Source: Ceratodon purpureus | Taxonomy: Eukaryota; Streptophyta; Bryopsida; Pseudoditrichales; Ditrichaceae | Direction: 5' to 3' | Assembly: GCA_014871385.1 (NCBI GenBank) | Contig: CM026426.1 | Span: 91,593,948-91,657,947 of the forward strand | DNA: 64,000 nucleotides | Shown here: piece by piece, positions 31,635-40,140 of the stretch | Layout: every line of letters starts with the position of its first letter | Numbering within the stretch: position 1 is the first letter of the stretch | Translations under genes and position numbers: made by a program | Notes under the pieces: model-generated | What the model was told of the DNA's origin: nothing | Seen by the model: the letters and a program-made list of their open reading frames with translations, nothing else | Database searches by the model: none

Positions 31635-33137
31635 ATGCCTCGTAACGACCGGGGAGGACCCTCCACTCCTAAAAAGAAACACCCCTTGGATCCATACGCT
31701 ACGAATGACCCTGATTGTGTAGCAGAGATTGGATGGGAGGGGGAACCATCACCATGGCGGATGGTAACTTGCAAGGAATATGTCAAGATGAAGCACCTCA
31801 TGAAGTTGATCCCAGTACATCTACGTACCGAGGCTGCGGAGAAACAAGCAACACGGGGAGAAATCAGGATCGACAATTGTGAAAGTAATCATTTCAAAAT
31901 TCGATACAACGAGGTTTTTCGAGCAGCACGAATCCAGAACTCCCGACCTCATATCATGTTGTATTCGAATATGGCAATGGTGTGGGCGGAGATAGTCTTA
32001 CATAAGAGGGTTGACTGGACCACAGTCTCGGGCCTGAGGACAGATAGAATGAACAGAGACAGCATGGATCTTGTAACAGACTGGAGTGGACATAGCGATT
32101 GTCCCCCATTACATATTTCAAACCGTCGGAGTCCACCGGCACAAGATGCAGGAATACAAACTCTAGCCATCGAATATAATGATGAGGAACAGGAGAGACG
32201 TCGTTTAAGCTATGATGATGAAGACAACTATCGAGGGCGTCGCTCAAACGAAAATCCAAGGAATCGCAGAGGGCATCGTGCCAGAGAGTCATCACGTACC
32301 AACCATGAGGAGTATGGACAAAGCTCTGCCCACGGGGGACACCGTTCGCTAGATCGTCAGGACATGGGACCCCACGAACAAGGCTATGGCCACGGGGAAC
32401 CGGGAGGAGCTGATTTACCCTTTGACTTTGCGGATAGCACGTATGGACCCTATGGGGGACGACCGTGGCCAGATTATGCAACGGGATCAAGATACTTTAG
32501 TAACTATGACGACGGCTGGTCGGAAATACCGAGTCCTCGAAGGAGTGCTAGTCCGCGCCATCGAACACCTCCGAGAGAGGTACCTCACGGTTATTCCCCT
32601 GATCGCGAAGAAGATACGCAGAGACTGGGACGTGATGATTACGCAACTCCCCCTCCATACCGCGGATATGGTGGTCATGGTACCCCATCTGCCCTATTTG
32701 CAGAAGATGATTACAGATCATCTTCGCGGACTCCGCCTGGAATATTTCCTCCACCTCTAGGTTATCACACCGACGGTACTGATCACAATAGCGGGGACAA
32801 CCGCAACGTACTTCATCGCGATGACAGAGTACCACCTCCTCCTTTTGGATACCCTCCCGGTCGAGTTGTAAGAGATAGCTATGTTGAGGAAGAACTAGAG
32901 TTGGAGCGAACAAGGAAAAATTACGTACTACAGATGGAGAATCATGCGTTCCACCTAAGACGGGATAATCGAAGATTGATGGAGGAGAGAGAGAGACTTC
33001 TGAGAGCCTCCACAAATTCTGCAAGGCACGGGCCACAAGAAACGTACGATCGGGGAGGTCCAAGCGAACTCCCCAATGATGGGAACTATTATCATCCATA
33101 TGACTACAATGGATTAGGGTGGAGGGGAGACTATTAG
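31635..33137 (+). CDS. Cargo protein with the RING-gene N-terminal domain and Arg-rich tail, about 500 aa
   Basis: The frame is open from 31575, but the first ATG is at 31635 (CGCCATGC). Residues about 25-135 match the N-terminal domain of the RING protein in spacing and key words: GWEGEPSPWRM, CKEYVKMKHLMKL, then Tyr-Ser-Asn-Met-Ala-Met-Val and WAEIVLHKRVDW. The middle is an Arg/Ser/Glu/Gly/Tyr-rich disordered region (RS- and RE-like dipeptides, suggestive of RNA or nuclear-speckle proteins). Residues about 420-465 form a charged coiled coil (LELERTRKNYVLQ). No catalytic motif. The domain is not one I recognise. It converges with the kinase-like gene, about 950 bp apart. Confidence 0.8.
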   Translation: MPRNDRGGPSTPKKKHPLDPYATNDPDCVAEIGWEGEPSPWRMVTCKEYVKMKHLMKLIPVHLRTEAAEKQATRGEIRIDNCESNHFKIRYNEVFRAARIQNSRPHIMLYSNMAMVWAEIVLHKRVDWTTVSGLRTDRMNRDSMDLVTDWSGHSDCPPLHISNRRSPPAQDAGIQTLAIEYNDEEQERRRLSYDDEDNYRGRRSNENPRNRRGHRARESSRTNHEEYGQSSAHGGHRSLDRQDMGPHEQGYGHGEPGGADLPFDFADSTYGPYGGRPWPDYATGSRYFSNYDDGWSEIPSPRRSASPRHRTPPREVPHGYSPDREEDTQRLGRDDYATPPPYRGYGGHGTPSALFAEDDYRSSSRTPPGIFPPPLGYHTDGTDHNSGDNRNVLHRDDRVPPPPFGYPPGRVVRDSYVEEELELERTRKNYVLQMENHAFHLRRDNRRLMEERERLLRASTNSARHGPQETYDRGGPSELPNDGNYYHPYDYNGLGWRGDY

Positions 33138-34087
33138 AATGGGGTGCATGGTAGTACTTTCTACAGCATCGGAGCGTACCGAGACTTTAACGTGGACTTC
33201 GCATATTACAAATTTACAACGGAAAGTAAAAGATGCAAGCATAGTATGTACGTAGTTTGCAGTTTTGTAGATGGAGGTTTAAAATGTACGGACTCAAGAA
33301 TACTGGCACGTGCCACATTTTGCAAGTAGAATAGATATAATTAGTGTTTTAGAGTGTAGTTGTGTTGTCTTGTATATTGTAGTTGTCTTCACATTTGAAA
33401 GGAATTTACCTTTTTAATATTCTTGTAGCCGTATTCGAAGTGCACATTACTATCAATATCACTATTTTTAAAATGACAACTTCCTATTGACATGGGTTAT
33501 GAGTCTACGACTTACGAGCACTAGAATATAATGAATCTCAAGACAAGTATGCGAAATAATTTTCAATTATTTTTTTGGCTAAATTAATAAGAATATCGTG
33601 AATGATATTTTTTGATGGATGCATATTTATATCTAAGGTATTTGTTTGTACAGGGGATTATGAGCAATCACGTTTTGCGGCCCTTACGCTTTCGTCTTCA
33701 CGAAAAGAACTTGAGTATACGCTTGCCAATATTTGTAAGAATAAAAATTACAAAGCATAAATGTTACAATTCACATATCGCATAATTTTCATAATTAGAA
33801 TTGAGAGTTTCGACTTTTAGGTAGATGTGTGGAGCCAATCCGTTTTCCTCATAATACAAGGGGTAGAAATAGACCAATCTTAGTACAGAGACCATATTTG
33901 AACCAAATGCAAGTAAACTTTATAAACAAAATATTGACCGGTGTACAAAAATTGAGATTCCAACATCTCATAATAATATAGAGTGTAAATAGGACAGTTC
34001 ACTACTAAGAGCTATGCCCGCCGTCCGGTAACAAAAAAAACATTATGCTTTTATAGGAATACGGAAAGGTAGATATGTAACTCCATA
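33138..34087. other. Convergent AT-rich 3' region
   Basis: AT-rich DNA between two convergent stop codons. No gene seen. It presumably holds both 3' untranslated regions. Confidence 0.5.
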
Positions 34088-35563
34088 TCAGTAACCCTCG
34101 CGATAGTGCTCGATGGGAGTGGGCCAGTTGTGTGTATCTCTGAAACGGTTAATAAGATGTCCGAGTCCACCAATCGTTCCTCTGTATTTTTGGCAAACTC
34201 TCTCAAGGTAACCTTCGAAAACCATTGCGAGTTCTCCGATATTCGGGAAATGGCGTGTTTCTACTGGCTCGGCTTCGTGGTATGCCGTGCACATGTTGCC
34301 CCTGTTGATCTTCGCCGCTATCTTCGCAGCTGCGAAATCCTCCGATGCAACCGTCAAATCTGGAATGATTTGAATATCTTGGTTTTCCTTGTGTACGTAT
34401 ACCACGCGAGGATCCACCCAGTATCGCCTCCTCATAGTCTCCTCCTTCTGATGGACATTCTCAAAAACCCAAGGCGACCTTCTGTTCTCTAGTGTCTTCG
34501 TCATCAAGCCCCAATCACAAACCCCGATGTAGATCTTGGATTCATCTTCCGGAAAGTGAAGTAGGATGTTGTCCGGTGACAAGTCATTGTGGAGGTAACC
34601 GTATTTGTGTACGGCATCTATGATGTTACACAATGCCCAAGCAAGCTCTGTACGCTTACTTCGGAAAAGTTGGAGACGCTTCCCTAGAATCGGACTGTCG
34701 TCTGCATTCTCTCTGAAGATGTAGTCGATGGGGAGGTCACCCGGGGCCTCGTTGTCTCTCTGTAGCATGGCTCGAAGGGTCCCACCGTTCCACCAGAACA
34801 TGAATCCCACATGTTCCAACTGATGAATGGCCTGGAAGCGGATGACACCAGGATGGGGAATCCTTATCGCAAGAGATTCATTGTTGTGGTCCACACGTGC
34901 CAAATCCGGCCTCATAGACCAATTGAGCGGCCGTTTCTCAGCAAACTCCCAGTACGGTGGGATTTGCGGGTTTCCTTCGATACGAACCCTACGTATGGTA
35001 GCATAACCACCTCTCTGGACTTCCTTGTCCAAGTAATAGAAAACTGCAAAGTCTGCCAAGATAGTCAAATGCCGTTTACGTAAGTCAGCCGCCGTCTCCA
35101 TCCCAATCGGAGAATTCCACCAAGTAATAGACGCCCGTCGATGCTTTCTTGAGCTATGGGGCGCCATTAGTCTCGTGAAGCAATCTGCCTTTGCAATAGT
35201 ATCCTTGAAGGCCTGGACTCCCCCCCTTTGCGCCTTTGCATACTTAGTAATAACCTCTTTAGCATTCCATAACGCATCGTGTGCACGTTGTGACACGAAA
35301 TGATCGTAACCGGGCTTCTGTGTATCCGAATGCCAGCACGGATCCATCAAACGATCCCTAATCTTTGTCTCCATCTCTGACTTGAATTTCCTGGGCCCAT
35401 CTTCCTCATACCGAACATAACGACTATTCAATGAAACAAGGGTATTCTCCTGGTAAAATTCCACGATGAATGCCACAATATAATCCTTGCAATGTAAGCT
35501 CGGCATGTCATCGAATTTGTTCGCCCATTCCCCCACATTCTTCTGCTTCTTATTCTTCGGCAT
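34088..35563 (-). CDS. Protein-kinase-like cargo protein of the hAT, 491 aa
   Basis: The ATG is at 35563 (MPKNKKQK, basic start), with no interruption. The first 170 residues are helical and charged with no known motif. From about 180 a kinase-like fold can be followed: GGYATIRRVRI as a glycine-loop remnant and WEFAEKR as possible Lys strand. The catalytic loop YLHNDLSPDNILL (about 321-333) has HND where most kinases have HRD. The metal-binding motif is VCDWGLMTK (about 350), with DWG in place of DFG. The Asp and Asn of the loop and the Asp of DWG are kept, so activity is possible. The substrate is unknown. GC cluster 4 and a TATA box lie upstream. It could alternatively be a pseudokinase. 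Confidence 0.8.
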   Translation of the reverse strand: MPKNKKQKNVGEWANKFDDMPSLHCKDYIVAFIVEFYQENTLVSLNSRYVRYEEDGPRKFKSEMETKIRDRLMDPCWHSDTQKPGYDHFVSQRAHDALWNAKEVITKYAKAQRGGVQAFKDTIAKADCFTRLMAPHSSRKHRRASITWWNSPIGMETAADLRKRHLTILADFAVFYYLDKEVQRGGYATIRRVRIEGNPQIPPYWEFAEKRPLNWSMRPDLARVDHNNESLAIRIPHPGVIRFQAIHQLEHVGFMFWWNGGTLRAMLQRDNEAPGDLPIDYIFRENADDSPILGKRLQLFRSKRTELAWALCNIIDAVHKYGYLHNDLSPDNILLHFPEDESKIYIGVCDWGLMTKTLENRRSPWVFENVHQKEETMRRRYWVDPRVVYVHKENQDIQIIPDLTVASEDFAAAKIAAKINRGNMCTAYHEAEPVETRHFPNIGELAMVFEGYLERVCQKYRGTIGGLGHLINRFRDTHNWPTPIEHYREGY

Positions 35564-35664
35564 CGTGGAAAGCCTTCAAGGCTTCAAGAAATCGTAACCG
35601 CAACTCCAAAGAAACCCTCAATTCCCACAATGATTAATAAGAGCAATACAAATCCAAAGGGTTT

Positions 35665-35735
35665 TAAAAAAAACCGTTTAAAAATTCGAAAAGTCCCCCC
35701 CCCCCCAAATGAAGGACCCCTTTCCTCCCGGTGAG
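35665..35735 (-). promoter_or_regulatory. Leader C-tract of the kinase-like gene
   Basis: AAAATTCGAAAAGT, a run of about 12-13 C and GGACCCC lie 100-170 bp upstream of the ATG, in the same order as before the RING gene (27721-27850). This is read by eye and is not a full alignment. Confidence 0.5.
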
Positions 35736-35830
35736 AACGACCAACGGAGAAGGATCAAGTCCCCCACCAGTAGCAATCAGCCTCACTCGAAAAGAGAGAA
35801 AAAAGGTAAAAAATGAAGAGGCGCCTTCCC

Positions 35831-35838
35831 CTTATATA
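35831..35838 (-). promoter_or_regulatory. TATA box of the kinase-like gene
   Basis: On the minus strand the sequence is CTATATAAGG, about 270 bp upstream of the ATG and directly beside GC cluster 4. The position relative to the GC cluster resembles that of the transposase TATA box. Confidence 0.6.
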
Positions 35839-35849
35839 GGGGAAGCCGA

Positions 35850-36640
35850 CCTCGCGGCCGTCCCCACGGCCGTCCCCACGGCCGTCCCCGCGGCCGTCCG
35901 ATCTACGCCCCCGCGGCCGTCCGATCGGGCGCGACTCCGCCCGAAGGCGCCGGCCGTCCGATCGGACGGCCGCGTCGGGCGATGGCGCCGCGTGGCCGTC
36001 CGACCGACGCGGCCGTCTCCGCGGTCGGCCCCGTCTGCACGCGGTCGGCCACGCGGACGGCCGTGTCTCCCCGCGGTCGCCCACGCGGACGGCCGCGGGA
36101 TCGGACGGCCCTCCGCGGCGGCCATGGTCGGCCGCGGAGGGCCGTCCGATCCAGTGGCCGTCCCCGCGGCCGACCGCGGAGACGGCCGCCCGATCGGACG
36201 GCCCACCCAGGCCGACCATGGCTGCCGCGGGCCGTCCGATCCCGCGGCCGTCGCCGTTGCCGACCGCGGGGACGGCCACGGGGACGGCCGCGGGATCGGA
36301 CGGCCCGCGGTGGGCCGCGCCGATCGAGCGGTCCCCGATGGCAGGCGTCGGGATCGATCCGGGCCGTCGGATCCCGCGGCAGTCCTCGAGGCCGTCCCCG
36401 CGGTCGGCCGCGGCGACGGCCGTGGGATCCGACGGCCCTGGAGGGCCGCCCACATCCGACGGCCCGCGATGTGCCAGCACGGCCGCATCTTGGCCGTCGG
36501 ATCGACTAGCGGCCGTCCGCAACGACCCCGCGGCCGTCTCCGCGGCCGTCCCCGCGGCCGTCCCCGCGAACGGACGGCCGAGATGAGGCGTGGTGGCGGG
36601 ATCGGCCGATCGGACGGCTGGGGAATGTTTTTACCCCTCC
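35850..36640 (-). repeat. GC cluster 4, upstream of the kinase-like gene
   Basis: Copies of GCGGCCGTCC, ACGGCCG and CCGATCGGACGGCC repeated throughout, many with the fused palindrome CGATCG. It ends close to the right subterminal region of the hAT. Long frames on both strands here are artefacts. Confidence 0.8.
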
Positions 36641-36670
36641 GGGGTCGCAAAATTATTACCGCGGCGTAAT

Positions 36671-36767
36671 TCTCGAGCGTCGGGGACGCCACGTCCGGGA
36701 CGGGGGACGTCCGGGTCGGACGTCTTGACGTCCGGAGCCGGGTCGGACGTCTATTTGAACAACCCTG
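36671..36767 (-). repeat. hAT right terminus and subterminal GACGTC repeats
   Basis: Ends AACAACCCTG, the inverse of the left terminus. Five or so copies of GACGTC/ACGTCC precede it, matching the left subterminal word. Beyond the 9-bp terminal match the two ends are similar in motif but not in linear sequence. Confidence 0.8.
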
Positions 36768-36775
36768 TTCCACTA
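36768..36775. repeat. Right 8-bp target-site duplication of the hAT
   Basis: TTCCACTA, identical to 20073-20080. The gypsy integrase frame resumes here. Confidence 0.97.
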
Positions 36776-37671
36776 GCACCGTTTGAAAAATGGGGAGTGG
36801 ATTTTATTGGACCAATTCAACCGGTAGGCACTCAGAGGCACCGGTACATCATTTTGGCGACGGACTACGCCACGAAGTGGGTAGAAGCCAGAGCCACCCG
36901 GAAGAATGATGCCGAGACATCCGCCCGGTTCATATTCGAAAGGATAATGATGCGATTTGGCCATCCGTTGGAGATAGTGAGCGACCGGGGAACACATTTC
37001 CTGAACGAAGTGGTGGCCGGTCTGACCAACCAGTACGAGGTCAAACACCGGAAGACCACACCGTACAATCCTAAGGCGAACGGATTGACGGAACGTGCCA
37101 ACGGAATAATCTGTAAGATTCTGACCAAGGTGGTGACCTCACATAAGACGGACTGGGACCGGAAACTGACATCGGCGGTCTATGCGTACAACACGGCACA
37201 CAAGAGTACAACCGGACGGACTCCGTATTATCTGGTATACGGACAGGAGGTACTTCAGTCCATCGAGACGGAAGTAGAGACGTTGAGGGTACTCGCAGCC
37301 AACCACGGAGATAAAACGGATGCACTCGACGACCGGCTACAGGTCATCGACCGGATGGAGGAAGACCGGATGGAGGCATTGGAACGGACAAAGGAGGTCC
37401 AAGCCAAAAGGAAGGAAGTGTATGACAAGCGAATCACAACGGATAAAGGAATCGAAGAAGGAGATTGGTTCTAGTCTATGACAGCCGGTACAAGAATTTC
37501 CCGGGTAAGTTACATACTCGCTGGATGGGACCGTTCCGGGTTGATAAGATTTATTCCAATGGGTCATTACAACTTTCAGACCTAGAAGGATATCCAATGG
37601 ATACTAGGGTGAATGGATCCCGGGTCAAACTGTACAGACCGGATGACGTTCGCGAGGACGCTCACGGGTGA
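36776..37671 (+). pseudogene. pol: Gypsy pol, part 2: integrase core and C-terminal region, frameshifted
   Basis: Continues the integrase cut by the hAT. The DDE core is present: Asp in GVDFIGP (about 36800), Asp in VSDRGTHF (about 36985) and Glu in NGLTERANG (about 37088). The frame stops at 37472-37474 (TAG); a second frame running to 37671 carries the usual downstream block with GPFRVDKI. A one-base deletion near 37468 accounts for this. No chromodomain is seen. The stop at 37671 is followed directly by the polypurine tract. Confidence 0.85.
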
Positions 37672-37682
37672 AAAAGGGGTAA
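37671..37682 (+). other. Polypurine tract before the right LTR
   Basis: AAAAAGGGGTAA stands directly before TGTGG at 37683. A purine run in this place primes plus-strand DNA in LTR retroelements and marks the true start of the LTR. Confidence 0.75.
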
Positions 37683-38062
37683 TGTGGAAAGTGATTTCCA
37701 CGGTTGACACACCGGAATACTAATCCCGGTAGGAAAATGATAAAAAAATTAAAAATTTTATGTTAGAAATACGGAAGTACTAAGCCTATAAGTAAAACAA
37801 CCGGTTAAGCCGGTCGGCTGAATAAATAAGTGACCGGAAGGCCAGCCGGGTGAGATCCGGTCGTCTGCGGTGGAGGAGAGACGGGTACAGTCCATATGAC
37901 AGAGCCCTGACCCGGCAGACTTAAGGATAACCACCAAAAGGTACAACGCACCCGGGGATAATGGCTGCAACCATTAAAACGCCGCCGGTCGCGACCGTCC
38001 AATAATGATGGGCTACGACCGTCCGTCATGATGAGCTACGAACGGGTGGGCGCGAGGGCAGG

Positions 38063-38069
38063 TATAAAA
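38063..38069 (+). promoter_or_regulatory. LTR TATA box (right copy)
   Basis: TATAAAA identical to 13957-13963. From here it could drive the second 622-codon ORF and read into the MULE gene downstream. Confidence 0.55.
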
Positions 38070-38271
38070 GGAGGAAGGACCGCCATGCTCTTCCTTTCTC
38101 TTGGTCATTTTGTGGCACGACGGGTCCTTGCGCTCTAAGGCGGTGGGCGCAGTTAGGGTTAGACGGTAGGAGAGAGACGGTGAGACGGAAGTGTTTCCGT
38201 TAGGCGAGAGATTGTGGTGAGGATCGTGCGTGCAGGTGTTACCGGAGTGACGGAGAGGAGGACTTAGCATA

Positions 38272-40140
38272 ATGGGTAGGAAAGGGAAGGAACCGGCGGC
38301 GGAAGGACAGTCGTTCAGGGTACAACGGGTAATGCCGTTGATACCGGCCGGAGAGAAGGAGAAGGAGCTCCTCCGGACCGCCTTAGAGTCTATGGGTTGT
38401 GAGGTCCTACTGGACAAGGCATGGGGTTGGAAGCTTGCCCTTCCGGCCCAGGAGATCCTCGTCAAGAATCCTGAGAATCGAGGAACCATCCGGGGAGAGC
38501 CGGATAAGTGGTCGGCACAACTCTGGAGGGAGACGTATGGTTTCAAGAACTCCGGCGGCGAGGTCTCGACGCCGGAGCCCCGGGACTTCGTACATCAGTA
38601 TCTCAAGGGGACCGGAGACCCGAGAGAAGGATGGGTGGTGGATGACATTGCGGATCCGGAGGCCCGGAGAGTAGTAGGGTTTATGAACCCTATCTTCCAT
38701 CCGGAAAAGCCCAAACGGATCACCAACAAGTGGGCGTCCGTTTTCATTGGGGCCATGATCGGTGAATTCACGGTGGACTGGGGGGTCATGATGAAGACGA
38801 TAGTCGACCGACAGGTGGCCAATCTCCGGAAGACCAAGAAGCAGGCCACCTGCCTTCCGTCTTTCCTCATTCACCTCTACCGTACTAAGGGACTGTTAAC
38901 TGCTGAAGAGGTCCGGGAGTACGATATGCTCTTAAGCTATCAGCAGTTCGCTGAGCCGGAAGAAGTGTCCGACCAGGACGACGAGGATGATGTTATTGAG
39001 GTCTCCCCCACGCCGGCTAAGAGACCCCGTCCTAGCCCGGAAAAGGGACAGCCATCCGGATCACCTCGGACTCCCGCACCGGCCAAGCGAACCCTGAACA
39101 CGGAGATCCAACAGCCCACCGGACCACCGGAGCACACCGGAGATCCGTACCAGGACTTAGTTAACCTATCGGAGCAGGCAACGACATATGCCCGGTTCTT
39201 ACAGTCGACTAGGAAGGCGGAGGGCCGGTTGGCTAGGGAGGTAATGATCCTTACGGGTTCGGACCGGTTGGAGGATTGCCTGAACATTCTTCGCAAGCAG
39301 CGGGACTTGGCCGGTCTCCAGGAGAAGCACATGGACCGGCTGGCGAAGTACCGGGAGACGAATCGGAAGCTCGAGGAGGAGGTGCGTGATGCCCGGAAGG
39401 ATTTCAATGACGCCCGTGACCGGGCAGTCGAGGCCATCCGGTCGGTCGCCGAGATCAAGGCCACTTTAGCTCTTCCGGTAGATGTGGCCAATCAGTGCGC
39501 CGTTTACCAAGCTTTCCTGACCCGTCAACCGGATCCGACTACGAAGAATATTATAAAGTTCATGCACGACCGGACGCAGGTGATGAGGGACACATGGACG
39601 ATGATGAAGAACCTGGTGGAAATCCTCGGTTACGCAGAGGCCGGTCCGTCATCAGGGCCACCGGCAAATCAAGAGGATCCCAGACCACCGTCCCCAACCA
39701 GGGAACCGGCACCGGTGCCACCTCCAGCTTCTCCGATACGGTCGGCCATCCGGCCCGCCCAACAGGAGATAGGACACCCGCTGGAGGATCCTATTCCGGA
39801 CACCTTGAGCAGTCTGCACACTCTACCCAACTTGGATGGAGTCGAGACTGTTAACCCCGGAAACATTCCCTTGGAACCGGACCAGAGACCACCACCGTTA
39901 GATTTTATACCGGTACAGGGATCTCCGGAAACGCTCCAGGTGGATCTCAGCGCAGTTCCGGTGGCGGCACGATCTCCATCCCCGGCAGCTCAAGCAGAAC
40001 GATCCCGGAAGTCCAGTGAACCGTCAGCATCTGCGGCTCCGGAAGAAGACCCCCCGTTGAAGAAACTGAAGCGGGTACAGAGGAAGGAACGGTTGGACGG
40101 AACCCGGCACAGTCCCCGGCTCGATAAGCACAAGGAGTAG
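38272..40140 (+). CDS. 622-codon gag-position ORF of the gypsy element (right copy)
   Basis: The protein is identical to that of 14166-16034. Two intact copies of the same ORF in one element, one on each side of pol, is unusual. The copy has its own TATA box and start codon. The pol frame beginning near 41154 is cut after the last repeat base, 41357, and continues only into unrelated MULE frame. Confidence 0.75.
   Translation: MGRKGKEPAAEGQSFRVQRVMPLIPAGEKEKELLRTALESMGCEVLLDKAWGWKLALPAQEILVKNPENRGTIRGEPDKWSAQLWRETYGFKNSGGEVSTPEPRDFVHQYLKGTGDPREGWVVDDIADPEARRVVGFMNPIFHPEKPKRITNKWASVFIGAMIGEFTVDWGVMMKTIVDRQVANLRKTKKQATCLPSFLIHLYRTKGLLTAEEVREYDMLLSYQQFAEPEEVSDQDDEDDVIEVSPTPAKRPRPSPEKGQPSGSPRTPAPAKRTLNTEIQQPTGPPEHTGDPYQDLVNLSEQATTYARFLQSTRKAEGRLAREVMILTGSDRLEDCLNILRKQRDLAGLQEKHMDRLAKYRETNRKLEEEVRDARKDFNDARDRAVEAIRSVAEIKATLALPVDVANQCAVYQAFLTRQPDPTTKNIIKFMHDRTQVMRDTWTMMKNLVEILGYAEAGPSSGPPANQEDPRPPSPTREPAPVPPPASPIRSAIRPAQQEIGHPLEDPIPDTLSSLHTLPNLDGVETVNPGNIPLEPDQRPPPLDFIPVQGSPETLQVDLSAVPVAARSPSPAAQAERSRKSSEPSASAAPEEDPPLKKLKRVQRKERLDGTRHSPRLDKHKE

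Larger units (their letters stand above)
20081..36767 (+). mobile_element. Giant hAT transposon with cargo genes, 16.7 kb
   Basis: Termini are CAGGGTTGT (left) and its complement ACAACCCTG (right, ending 36767), with an 8-bp target duplication. The Ac terminus is of the same CAGGG kind. Inside lie a hAT transposase (+), a RING-H2 protein (-), a protein sharing the RING protein's N-terminal domain (+) and a kinase-like protein (-), forming two convergent pairs. All four frames are uninterrupted. Four GC-rich GGCCGTC-repeat clusters each stand just upstream of one gene. Autonomous plant hATs are usually about 3-5 kb with one gene, so size and content are exceptional. Open frames and perfect duplication point to recent movement. 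Confidence 0.96.
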
